A stretch of DNA of 55,664 bases from Caenicola sp034331105 (lineage in GTDB: Bacteria; Synergistota; Synergistia; Synergistales; Synergistaceae): positions 1 to 55,664 of the forward strand of contig JAXQGB010000013.1 in assembly GCA_034331105.1 (NCBI GenBank), written 5' to 3'. This document shows positions 16,638 to 23,668 of this stretch, piece by piece; position 1 is the stretch's first letter; each line of letters begins with the position of its first letter. A program made the position numbers and the translations under genes. The notes beneath the pieces are model-generated. The model saw only the letters and a program-made list of their open reading frames with translations, did no database searches and was not told where the DNA came from.

Positions 16638-17891
16638 ATGTCAAAGAAAACTATGATGATAATCGGTGCAGTAGCTGTGCTGGTCCTGGGCTTCTTTATG
16701 GTCCAGTCTGCGAACAAGCCTGCAGAACAGCCCGCACAGGAAGAGGCCAAAGCCCCTGAAAAGGCAGCCTTCCACATTGGTATCGTAACAGGTACCGTTT
16801 CTCAGAGCGAAGATGACCTTCGCGGAGCAGAACTTGCGATCCAGAAGTACGGCGATGTTTCAACAGGCGGAATGATCAAGCACCTGACCTACCCCGACAA
16901 CTTCATGTCTGAGATGGAAACGACCATCGCACAGATAGCAGGACTCGCTGATGATCCTGACATGAAGGTAGTCGTAGTAAACCAGGCGATCCCGGGAACC
17001 GCTGAAGGTTTCCGCCGAATCAAGGAAAAACGCCCTGACATCCTCTGCTTCGCCGGAGAAGCACACGAAGACCCGAACGTTATCTCATCGGTCGCAGACC
17101 TGACGATCAACGCAGACTTCGTCTCCCGTGGTTATCTTATAATCCACACAGCAAAAGAACTCGGTTGCGACACTTTTGTCCATATCTCCTTCCCCCGTCA
17201 CATGAGCTACGAAACACTCGGAAGACGCCGCCTCATCATGGAACAGGCCTGCAAAGACCTCGGCATGAAGTTTGTATTTGAGACAGCTCCCGACCCGACC
17301 AGCGACGTAGGCGTAGCAGGCGCACAGCAGTTCATACTTGAAAAGACACCTGCATGGGTAAGCAAATACGGGAAAAACACCGCGTTCTTCTGCACGAACG
17401 ATGCACACACAGAACCGCTTCTCAAACAGCTTGCTGCAAACGGCGGATTCTTTATCGAAGCCGACCTTCCGTCACCCCTTATGGGTTATCCGGGAGCATT
17501 CGGCATTGACCTTGCAGCTGAAGCAGGAAACTGGCCCGTCATTCTCGAGAAGGTCGAAAAGGCAGTTTCTGACGCAGGAGCAGCCGGCCGCATGGGCACA
17601 TGGGCATTCTCTTACGGCTATACCAACAGCATCGCCCTTGCTGAGTTCGGCAAGAGGATAGTTGAAGGAACAGCCAAGCTTGAGAGCAAAGAAGACCTGA
17701 TGGCCTGCTACGGCGAGTACACACCGGGTGCAGCCTGGAACGGCAACTACTACACCGACCTCGGCACAGGAGTAACAAGCAAAAACCATCTGCTTGTCTA
17801 TCAGGATACCTACATCTTTGGCAAGGGATTCATGAACGCCGCATCTGTTGAGGTACCTGAGAAGTACTCGCAGATCAAGATGACCAACTAA
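16638..17891 (+). CDS. DUF3798 family solute-binding protein, copy 2, membrane-anchored
   Basis: 417 aa, ATG with SD AAGGAGGATG. Paralogue of the protein at 12881-14074; long identical runs such as PDNFMSEMETT, ISFPRHMSYE and GVAGAQQFILEK. It differs at the N-terminus: SKKT, one hydrophobic segment (7-24), then a Glu/Ala/Pro linker (AEQPAQEEAKAPEKAA) with no cysteine lipobox and no clear cleavage site, so it is probably tethered rather than free. Codon use is narrow (AAC, GAC, CTC, CGC), and with its own consensus promoter and terminator this suggests very high expression. Probably another receptor for the importer at 8842-12625, or for a different ligand. Confidence 0.88.
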   Translation: MSKKTMMIIGAVAVLVLGFFMVQSANKPAEQPAQEEAKAPEKAAFHIGIVTGTVSQSEDDLRGAELAIQKYGDVSTGGMIKHLTYPDNFMSEMETTIAQIAGLADDPDMKVVVVNQAIPGTAEGFRRIKEKRPDILCFAGEAHEDPNVISSVADLTINADFVSRGYLIIHTAKELGCDTFVHISFPRHMSYETLGRRRLIMEQACKDLGMKFVFETAPDPTSDVGVAGAQQFILEKTPAWVSKYGKNTAFFCTNDAHTEPLLKQLAANGGFFIEADLPSPLMGYPGAFGIDLAAEAGNWPVILEKVEKAVSDAGAAGRMGTWAFSYGYTNSIALAEFGKRIVEGTAKLESKEDLMACYGEYTPGAAWNGNYYTDLGTGVTSKNHLLVYQDTYIFGKGFMNAASVEVPEKYSQIKMTN

Positions 17892-17910
17892 TAATCGATA
17901 TGCACTGATA

Positions 17911-17937
17911 AAAAGAGCCCTTCGGGGCTCTTTTTTT
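17911..17937 (+). terminator. Rho-independent terminator after DUF3798 copy 2
   Basis: Stem AAAAGAGCCC/GGGGCTCTTTTTTT with a TTC loop and a run of seven T. Strong, also symmetrical enough to work on the other strand. Confidence 0.92.
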
Positions 17938-17950
17938 ATGCGATGCCATA

Positions 17951-17992
17951 CGCGCGCCCCTGTCAAGTGATATTACTTGACAGGGGCGCGCG
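17951..17992. promoter_or_regulatory. Perfect 18-bp palindrome overlapping the -35 box
   Basis: Arm 17951-17968 (CGCGCGCCCCTGTCAAGT) is exactly complementary to 17975-17992, with a 6-nt centre GATATT. The right arm contains the TTGACA of the promoter at 17977-18005, so a dimeric repressor bound here would block RNA polymerase. The left arm carries TTGACA on the opposite strand but lacks a good -10. Confidence 0.75.
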
Positions 17993-18005
17993 CGCTGAGT
18001 ATAAT
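17977..18005 (+). promoter_or_regulatory. Full-consensus sigma70 promoter for ylxM-ffh operon
   Basis: TTGACA (17977-17982), 17-nt spacer, TATAAT (18000-18005): 12/12 match at ideal spacing. The spacer is mostly alternating CG. Predicted start near 18012, 24 nt before the TTG start of ylxM, which also rules out the longer frame open from 17943. Confidence 0.9.
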
Positions 18006-18035
18006 TCACTGGTCAATGAGAACAGGAGTGATATT

Positions 18036-18371
18036 TTGCAGGATTCGGATTCGCTTGGACAACGCATCAGGGACGGACTTCTGCTTGATGTCTACGGGAC
18101 TCTGATAACAGAGAAACAGAGGCTCGCCTGTGAGATGGTCCTGCTTCAGGACCTCTCCCTCTCCGAAGCAGCCGAATCGCTGAAGGTCTCCAGACAGGGC
18201 GTTCACGACCTTATCACAAGGGCAAGGGAACATATGGAAAACGCCGAGAAAGCTCTGGGGCTTTTGGAAAAAGAGAGCAAATACGAAGAGCTGCTTGAGT
18301 TCCTTGAAAAAAACAGGGACCATTTGCCGGAAGACTTTTATTTAAATATGAAAAAACTGTTGGAAGCATAA
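18036..18371 (+). CDS. ylxM: YlxM/p13 family DNA-binding protein (UPF0122), SRP-associated
   Basis: 111 aa from TTG 18036 with SD AGGAG (18024-18028, spacing 7). The frame is open from 17943 but that start would lie inside the promoter. Helix-turn-helix region LSLSEAAESLKVSRQGVHDLI (residues ~50-70; resembles sigma-70 region 4) with flanking helices, and the usual YlxM length of about 110 aa. In Firmicutes and others ylxM sits directly before ffh, as here (11-bp gap), and stimulates SRP GTPase activity. First gene of the SRP/ribosome operon. Confidence 0.9.
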   Translation: MQDSDSLGQRIRDGLLLDVYGTLITEKQRLACEMVLLQDLSLSEAAESLKVSRQGVHDLITRAREHMENAEKALGLLEKESKYEELLEFLEKNRDHLPEDFYLNMKKLLEA

Positions 18372-18382
18372 GGGGAATATAA

Positions 18383-19771
18383 ATGTTCGATTCGTTAAAG
18401 GAACGGTTTGAAAATATCTTTGCAGGTCTGAGAGGGAAAGGAAAACTTACTCCCGAAGACATCAACGAAGCGCTCCGCGAAGTACGCCGCGCGCTCCTTG
18501 AGGCTGACGTAAATTACAAGGTCGTCAAAGACGTAGTGGAAGCTATCAAAGTCCGGGCGACCGGACGGACCGTTTTGGATTCTGTCACACCTGCACAGCT
18601 GATATTCACGATAGTATACGAAGAGCTCGTCAAGATAATGGGAGAGGCGCCTGTCCCCCTGGCGATCTCACCCAAGCCTCCCACCGTTTACATGATGGTG
18701 GGCCTTCAGGGATCAGGTAAAACAACTACCACAGTCAAGATAGCAAAGAAGATGGCGAAAAGCCATAAGCCGCTCGTTGTTGCCTGCGACCTTCGCAGAC
18801 CGGCGGCTGTTGAGCAGCTCAGGGTTCTTGCCGAAAAATCAAATATTCATTTTTGGGGCCCTGAGTCCGGAGAGACAGATCCTGTAAAGGTAGCATCCAA
18901 ATCCCGCAAATACGCAGAAGACCACCTCTGCGACATGATCATCCTCGACACTGCAGGACGTCTCCAGATGGACGACGAACTGATGGCTGAGCTTGAAACA
19001 ATGAAAGCCGCAGTGCCTCCGACTGAAATTCTGCTTGTAGTGGATTCCATGACAGGCCAGGAAGCAGTCAACGTAGCCGAGACCTTCCACAAGCGCCTTG
19101 GCCTGACCGGAGTGGTCCTCACGAAGCTTGACGGAGACGCCAGAGGCGGCCCGTCGCTCGCTGTCAGGGCAAGCACCGGAGTTCCGATAAAACTTGCCGG
19201 CTGCGGAGAGAAGACCGAGGACCTTGAAGTCTTTGATGCCAAACGCATGGCACAGCGCATCATCGGCATGGGCGACATGGAAGGGCTCCTTGAGAAAGTC
19301 CAGTCTGCCACGACCGAAGCCGATATAAACAGGATGACGGAGAGCCTCAAGAAGAACAGGTTCACCCTGGAAGACATGCTGCTCCAGCTTCAGCAGATAC
19401 AGAAGATGGGGCCTCTTGAAAAAGTGCTTGAGATGCTCCCGATCCCGGGAGGCAGCAAAGCCCTCAAAGGCGCAAATGTAGACCCGAAAAGGATGAAACA
19501 GACTGAGGCAATAATCCTCTCAATGACTCTCAAAGAGAGGCGCAGCCCGGAGATAATAAAGGGCAGCCGCCGCAGGAGGATAGCCGAAGGTTCAGGCACA
19601 TCTGTGCAGATGGTGAATCAGATCCTGGCACAATATGAACAGATGAAGACAATGATGAAGGGCATCGGCAAAATGTCCTCCGGAGGAAAAGGCTTCAAAA
19701 TGCCCCCCGGCATGGGCGGAATGGGCGGAATGAAGAATTTCGGCGCAGGCCGGAGAGGTTTGTTTAAGTAG
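18383..19771 (+). CDS. ffh: Signal recognition particle protein Ffh
   Basis: 462 aa, SD AAGGGGAA. N domain (1-95), GTPase G domain with GLQGSGKTTT (about 112-121), DLRRPAAVEQL, DTAGRLQ (about 193) and TKLDGDARGG (about 250-259), then the methionine-rich M domain ending in MPPGMGGMGGMKNF. Ffh binds signal sequences of nascent membrane proteins together with 4.5S RNA and docks with FtsY. Followed by a hairpin CCCGGTA/TACCGGG (19776-19795) without T-run, then a repeat island before rpsP. Confidence 0.97.
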   Translation: MFDSLKERFENIFAGLRGKGKLTPEDINEALREVRRALLEADVNYKVVKDVVEAIKVRATGRTVLDSVTPAQLIFTIVYEELVKIMGEAPVPLAISPKPPTVYMMVGLQGSGKTTTTVKIAKKMAKSHKPLVVACDLRRPAAVEQLRVLAEKSNIHFWGPESGETDPVKVASKSRKYAEDHLCDMIILDTAGRLQMDDELMAELETMKAAVPPTEILLVVDSMTGQEAVNVAETFHKRLGLTGVVLTKLDGDARGGPSLAVRASTGVPIKLAGCGEKTEDLEVFDAKRMAQRIIGMGDMEGLLEKVQSATTEADINRMTESLKKNRFTLEDMLLQLQQIQKMGPLEKVLEMLPIPGGSKALKGANVDPKRMKQTEAIILSMTLKERRSPEIIKGSRRRRIAEGSGTSVQMVNQILAQYEQMKTMMKGIGKMSSGGKGFKMPPGMGGMGGMKNFGAGRRGLFK

Positions 19772-19801
19772 CAGACCCGGTATGTTTATACCGGGGGTGA
19801 A

Positions 19802-19862
19802 GCGGCGATCATATCGCCGTGAAGCAATGGTGAAGCAGTAGTGAAACGGTTGTAAAAACGAT
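19802..19862 (+). repeat. 11-bp tandem array, GTGAAGCAATG dialect
   Basis: A hairpin GCGGCGAT/ATCGCCG (19802-19819) leads into GTGAAGCAATG (19819-19829), GTGAAGCAGTA (19830-19840), GTGAAACGGTT (19841-19851) and cap GTAAAAACGATC. Unit length and position of the cap match the GGCAAGCAATT arrays elsewhere, but the unit sequence differs. The interval 19772-20272 between ffh and rpsP has no gene; it holds this array, the two reverse arrays and the leader hairpin. Confidence 0.85.
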
Positions 19863-19952
19863 CAAATGATCGTCGGAACCTTGAAAAACTCAACAAAAAT
19901 CCCCGCCGTCCCTGAATGAGTCTATCAGGAAGATGATAAGGAACTTAGGTTC

Positions 19953-20119
19953 CGGGTTCTAACCATTGCTTCACCATTGCTTCACCATTGCTTCACGCCG
20001 GTGTTCTTCCGGCAGTTTCACGCGGCAAGGTCTTAGGATCTGGGTTCTAACCATTGCTTCACCATCGCTTCACAATTGTTTCACGCCGGTGTTCTTCCGG
20101 CAGTTTCACGTGGCACGCT
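19953..20119 (-). repeat. Duplicated block with reverse 11-bp arrays and GCCGG hairpins
   Basis: Two copies of a block of about 78 bp, 19953-20031 and 20041-20119. Each begins GGGTTCTA, continues with three 11-bp units (ACCATTGCTTC x3 at 19962-19994; ACCATTGCTTC, ACCATCGCTTC, ACAATTGTTTC at 20050-20082), then the hairpin GCCGGTGTTCTTCCGGC and AGTTTCACG. The units are the reverse complement of the GTGAAGCAATG type just upstream, so the arrays at 19819 and 19962 face each other. Confidence 0.85.
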
Positions 20120-20179
20120 CCACGCCACAAAGACTACCAGGCTTTTTTATCGGGTTTCCGATTTCAAAAAGATAACATC

Positions 20180-20248
20180 GGGTTTCTCCGTAATTTGATT
20201 TTCGCCCGTATATCGAAAAGCAGTGAAAATCAAATCACCGAGGAACCC
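20180..20248 (+). promoter_or_regulatory. Long leader hairpin upstream of rpsP
   Basis: Arm 20180-20203 (GGGTTTCTCCGTAATTTGATT + TTC in 24 nt) pairs with arm 20225-20248 with 21 of 24 matches plus wobble pairs; loop of 21 nt. It ends 8 nt before the AGGAGG of rpsP. No T-run follows, so it is not an intrinsic terminator. Possible roles: RNA processing site separating ffh from rpsP mRNA, or a regulatory leader. Confidence 0.6.
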
Positions 20249-20272
20249 TAAAAACAGGAGGTGTTTACGCAA

Positions 20273-20533
20273 ATGGCAGTTCGTATCCGTCTTTCCCGTC
20301 ACGGGAAAAAGAAGGCTCCTTTCTATCGCCTTGTGGTTGCCGATTCTCATTCTCCAAGAGACGGCCGCTTCATAGAGATACTCGGGACCTACAACCCTCT
20401 CACAGATCCTGCAGAGGTAAAAGTGGACGTTGAACGCGCAGCATTTTGGCTGAAGAACGGGGCTTCCCCTTCAGAGACAGCTAAGATACTGCTCAAAAAG
20501 GCCGGAGTTTTTGATGCTCCGGCAGCAGAATAA
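20273..20533 (+). CDS. rpsP: 30S ribosomal protein S16
   Basis: 86 aa from ATG 20273, SD AGGAGG (20256-20261). The GTG at 20261 overlaps the SD. Classic S16 opening MAVRIRLSRHGKKKAPFYRL and RDGRFIEILGTYNP. S16 helps assemble the 5' domain of 16S rRNA. Heads the cluster rpsP-khpA-rimM-trmD-rplS, the conserved bacterial order. Confidence 0.97.
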   Translation: MAVRIRLSRHGKKKAPFYRLVVADSHSPRDGRFIEILGTYNPLTDPAEVKVDVERAAFWLKNGASPSETAKILLKKAGVFDAPAAE

Positions 20534-20547
20534 GGCGGTCGATAGTT

Positions 20548-20793
20548 ATGCCTGATTACATTGAACTGGTAGATCTGATAGTTCGCAGGCTTGTTACAAA
20601 ACCTGATGAAGTGAAGATCTCAGAAGATCGAAGCGACTCCGGAGCTATCCTCTTGACTATAAAGGTGGCAGGGGAAGATATTGGCAGGGTCATAGGCAAA
20701 AAGGGTTCCACTATCAATGCCATACGCCACGTCGCCAAAGCCGCGTCGGTCAAATCCGGTGAAAAGGTCGATGTAGATGTCGAAGAAGAGTGA
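20548..20793 (+). CDS. khpA: KH-domain RNA-binding protein KhpA
   Basis: 81 aa, ATG 14 bp after rpsP. A single KH domain with the GKKG loop (GRVIGKKGSTINAIRHV, about residues 47-63). KhpA family proteins (formerly YlqC) bind RNA, often with KhpB, and are normally encoded between rpsP and rimM, as here. Ends overlapping rimM by 17 bp. Confidence 0.93.
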   Translation: MPDYIELVDLIVRRLVTKPDEVKISEDRSDSGAILLTIKVAGEDIGRVIGKKGSTINAIRHVAKAASVKSGEKVDVDVEEE

Positions 20794-21322
20794 GGTTTCG
20801 TCGGAAGAAAGGGTAGTCATCGGGAAAATAGTGGGTGTACACGGAGTTACAGGAACTATGCTCCTTTTCCCCCTTACTGATTTTCCTGAGCGTTTTTTCA
20901 AAATGAAAAAACTTACCCTGGAAAAACCCGGCGTTCCGAGCCAGACTGTCAATGTTACAAAATTAGTGCCCTACGAGGGGAAAGATACATTTTTTCTCCA
21001 GATCGCAAACGTATCAGACAGAACTCTCGCGGAATCTTTCAAGGGAAGCTTTGTCACAGTATCAAAAGAGGAACGCGTTGAACTTTCCGATGATGAATAC
21101 TGGATCGACGATATCGTAGGCCTGAAAGTGATCGACAATGCCACAGGAACTGAGCTTGGACTAATTCAGGAAGTACTTCAGACAGGAAGCAACGATGTCT
21201 ACCTGATAAAGACAGAAGAGGGCCAGATCAGACCTATTCCTGCGCTTGCAGAGGTCATCAACAAAGTCGACACACAAAAAGGCGTAATGCTTGTAACTGT
21301 ACCGGAGGGACTCTGGGACTGA
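20777..21322 (+). CDS. rimM: Ribosome maturation factor RimM
   Basis: 181 aa. N-terminal beta-barrel begins VVIGKIVGVHGVTGTMLLFPLTDFPERF, followed by the PRC-barrel domain (about 95-180, DDEYWIDDIVGLKV...IRPIPALAEVINKVD). RimM binds S19 and assists 30S head maturation. Translation start lies inside khpA, implying coupling; one base separates it from trmD. Confidence 0.95.
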   Translation: MSKKSEVSSEERVVIGKIVGVHGVTGTMLLFPLTDFPERFFKMKKLTLEKPGVPSQTVNVTKLVPYEGKDTFFLQIANVSDRTLAESFKGSFVTVSKEERVELSDDEYWIDDIVGLKVIDNATGTELGLIQEVLQTGSNDVYLIKTEEGQIRPIPALAEVINKVDTQKGVMLVTVPEGLWD

Positions 21323-21323
21323 T

Positions 21324-22577
21324 ATGAAAATATCCATTATTACAGCCTTCCCTGATCTCATAAAGAGCTATCTTGGTGCAAGCGTGCTTGGACGAGGGAT
21401 AGCAAAGGGCAGGCTGGAGGTCGATGTCCTGGACGTTAGGGACTTTGCAGAAGGCAGTTACAGGCAGATCGATGATTATTCCTACGGAAGCGGCGGGATG
21501 GTGCTTATGGCCGAGCCGCTCCAAAAGGCACTCGACAGCCTGAAGGGAAACGGAAAACCGTTCCTTGTATATCCTTCTCCCCAGGGGACGAGGCTGCATC
21601 AGGAACTGGTCGAAGACCTTTCAAGGAAAGAGCATCTTGTCATACTGTGCGGTCATTACGAAGGTGTCGATGAAAGATTCGTCGAAAAAAATGTGGACCT
21701 TGAAATTTCAATAGGCGATTTTGTGCTCACCGGCGGGGAAATGCCTGCAATGGCGATCGTAGATGCCGTTTCAAGGCTCATCCCCGGAGTAGTAGGCAAG
21801 TCAGAAGCTGTCAGGGAAGATTCTTTCTTCGGCGGGATGCTTGATACACCTCACTACACCAGACCCTCTGAATGGAACGGGCACAAAGTACCGGAGATCC
21901 TCCTGAGCGGTGATGAGAAGGCCGTCAAAAAGTGGCGCAGAAGGCAGGCCGTCGATAGAACTCTTAAAAGAAGGCCTGACATAGTAGGACGGGCCGGGAT
22001 AATGCCCTGGCTCTCCAAAGGCGCTTACGTGATGGAAGTCCATTACCCCGTACTCGACAAAAGAGGCGAAAAGTCCTCGACAGCGATCACAGGAATGGAC
22101 CTTCATGACATCGCGAGGGCATGCCGCACATACGGCATCAAAAAGTATCTTCTGGTAACGCCATTGGCCCAGCAGCGTGAAATGGTCAAAAAGATAGTTT
22201 CTCACTGGACTGAAGGTTGGGGAGCCTCTTATAACCAGGACAGGAGCGAGGCGTTTGGCACCCTCAAGATATTCGCTTCAGTCAACAGAGCGCTGAAATG
22301 GGTCGCAGAAAGAGAAAAAACAGAGCCTTTCAAGATAGCGACAACAGCAAAGTCCGTTGAAGGTGCTGTTCATTGGCTCTCGCTGAAACGCAGGATACTG
22401 GAAGAGGACCTCTCTCCGGTCTTCATATTCGGAACGGGCTGGGGACTGCACGAAGATGTTATAAAAGACGCAGACTCTGTAATGACACCGATCGCCGGAG
22501 GGCTGGACAGCTGGAACCATCTTTCAGTAAGAAGTGCGGTCAGCATCACACTTGACAGATTTTTCGGATGGAGATGA
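21324..22577 (+). CDS. trmD: tRNA (guanine37-N1)-methyltransferase TrmD fused to a second SPOUT methyltransferase domain
   Basis: 417 aa, about 180 longer than ordinary TrmD. Residues 1-235 are TrmD: MKISIITAFPDLI, YPSPQGTRLHQELVEDL, GHYEGVDERF, SIGDFVLTGGEMPAMAIVDAVSRLIPG, LDTPHYTRP (Asp and Arg of the m1G37 active site) and the C-terminal helix region QAVDRTLKRRPDI. Residues about 236-417 form another domain beginning AYVMEVHYPVLDKRGE and ending NHLSVRSAVSITLDRFFG, which looks like the stand-alone SPOUT-type RNA methyltransferase that follows trmD in Thermotoga (TM1570 type, PF09936). The join is in frame with no stop. TrmD prevents +1 frameshifting; the target of the second domain is unknown. 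Confidence 0.93.
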   Translation: MKISIITAFPDLIKSYLGASVLGRGIAKGRLEVDVLDVRDFAEGSYRQIDDYSYGSGGMVLMAEPLQKALDSLKGNGKPFLVYPSPQGTRLHQELVEDLSRKEHLVILCGHYEGVDERFVEKNVDLEISIGDFVLTGGEMPAMAIVDAVSRLIPGVVGKSEAVREDSFFGGMLDTPHYTRPSEWNGHKVPEILLSGDEKAVKKWRRRQAVDRTLKRRPDIVGRAGIMPWLSKGAYVMEVHYPVLDKRGEKSSTAITGMDLHDIARACRTYGIKKYLLVTPLAQQREMVKKIVSHWTEGWGASYNQDRSEAFGTLKIFASVNRALKWVAEREKTEPFKIATTAKSVEGAVHWLSLKRRILEEDLSPVFIFGTGWGLHEDVIKDADSVMTPIAGGLDSWNHLSVRSAVSITLDRFFGWR

Positions 22578-22675
22578 AACAGGGTTTCGGTCCGTTGATC
22601 AGTACAGGCCCCCAGCGGCCATAAAAAGTTTAAAATGACAAAATACACATACCAAGATAAGGAGGGAAAAACCTC

Positions 22676-23041
22676 ATGATCGATCCAAGAATAGCACTTA
22701 TTGAGAAGAAATTCTTAAAGGCTGATGAAAGCCTCTCAGAGTTCCGCCCCGGGGACACAGTAAAAGTCCACGTTAAAGTTAAAGAAGGCAACCGCGAACG
22801 TATCCAGATATTTGAAGGAGTCGTTATCGGACGTCAGCACGGCGGAATTCGCGAGAACTTTATCGTCAGAAAGATATCCGCAGGGATAGGAGTAGAAAGA
22901 ATATTCCCCGTCCATTGCCCGAGCGTCGAAAAGGTAGAGATCGTACGTAAAGGAAAGGTCCGCAGGGCGAAGCTTTACTATCTCCGCGAACTCAGCGGCA
23001 AAGCAGCTCGTATCAAGGAACGCCGCGAATACAACAGATAA
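22676..23041 (+). CDS. rplS: 50S ribosomal protein L19
   Basis: 121 aa, SD AAGGAGGG. Contains FRPGDTVKVHVKVKEGNRERIQIFEGVVIGR and SAGIGVERIFPVHCPSVEKVEIVRKGKVRRAKLYYLRE, hallmarks of L19, which lies at the subunit interface. Last gene of the operon; the 98-bp gap after trmD holds no gene. Followed by a strong terminator. Confidence 0.97.
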   Translation: MIDPRIALIEKKFLKADESLSEFRPGDTVKVHVKVKEGNRERIQIFEGVVIGRQHGGIRENFIVRKISAGIGVERIFPVHCPSVEKVEIVRKGKVRRAKLYYLRELSGKAARIKERREYNR

Positions 23042-23058
23042 GGTCATTGATCATTTTT

Positions 23059-23090
23059 CGGAGACGCTCTATTGCGTCTCCGATTTTTTT
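23059..23090 (+). terminator. Rho-independent terminator of the SRP/ribosome operon
   Basis: Stem CGGAGACGC/GCGTCTCCG with loop TCTATT and a run of seven T. Confidence 0.93.
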
Positions 23091-23177
23091 ATGTCTGATC
23101 TCACACCGTGGTCTGATAAACTTTTGGATACTGCACAAAGCAGGACGCAAGTGAAGTCCGTTTTTTCAAATAGAGAC

Positions 23178-23206
23178 TTGACGAAAGAGGATATGCTACG
23201 TATAAT
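23178..23206 (+). promoter_or_regulatory. Sigma70 promoter of the tRNA-Leu gene
   Basis: TTGACG (23178-23183), 17-nt spacer, TATAAT (23201-23206): 5/6 and 6/6. The predicted start near 23213 lies about 9 nt before the mature 5' end of the tRNA. Confidence 0.85.
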
Positions 23207-23221
23207 TTCTAAGTCTCGAGT

Positions 23222-23306
23222 GCCGGGGTGGTGGAAATGGTAGACACGCACGTTTGAGGGGCGTGTGGGGCAACCCGTACGAGTTCGATTCTCGTCTCCG
23301 GCACCA
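23222..23306 (+). tRNA. tRNA-Leu, anticodon GAG
   Basis: 85 nt with a long variable arm, as expected for leucine. Acceptor GCCGGGG pairs with CTCCGGC, discriminator A, encoded CCA at 23304-23306. Anticodon loop TTTGAGG gives GAG, reading CUC/CUU. T-arm GAGTTCGATTCTC is canonical. Confidence 0.96.
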
Positions 23307-23337
23307 TTTAAATTTACATCAGACCCTCACTGATACA

Positions 23338-23367
23338 AGCGTCCAGGGATATCCCGGGGCGCTTTTT
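23338..23367 (+). terminator. Terminator after tRNA-Leu
   Basis: Stem AGCGTCC/GGGGCGCT with inner GGGATATCCC pairing, followed by TTTTT. The rest of the interval to 23650 is AT-rich and contains a TATAAT (23545-23550) that may belong to the symporter promoter; no gene is seen. Confidence 0.8.
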
Positions 23368-23668
23368 GCTTGTCCGCCGCGCATGATCATAATATTTAAT
23401 GCTTACAGTGAAAAAGAAGAGTAGCAAATAAAAAGGAAAAGTGTATAATATTGCGCAACTGATTGCAGCCTCTATCGAACCTGTTATTCACAGCCTGATC
23501 TCATTTTTTATGGGTAACTTTTTTTCTTTTTCCCGGCTATTGTTTATAATGGTATGACCAATTTGTGTTAAAAATAATTTAATATCCATCAGCCTCTTTC
23601 AACATAAGTCTCTTTGTTCTATACTTTCAGCAATATCTATAAAAGCAGAAACGGAAGGAGAGGTTATC

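Noticed and set aside
17943..18035. Longer ylxM start at 17943
   Set aside because: It would place the N-terminus inside the palindrome and the full-consensus promoter, upstream of the predicted transcription start.
23307..23668. Riboswitch upstream of the symporter gene
   Set aside because: The interval is AT-rich with a terminator for the tRNA, but I see no conserved riboswitch core.
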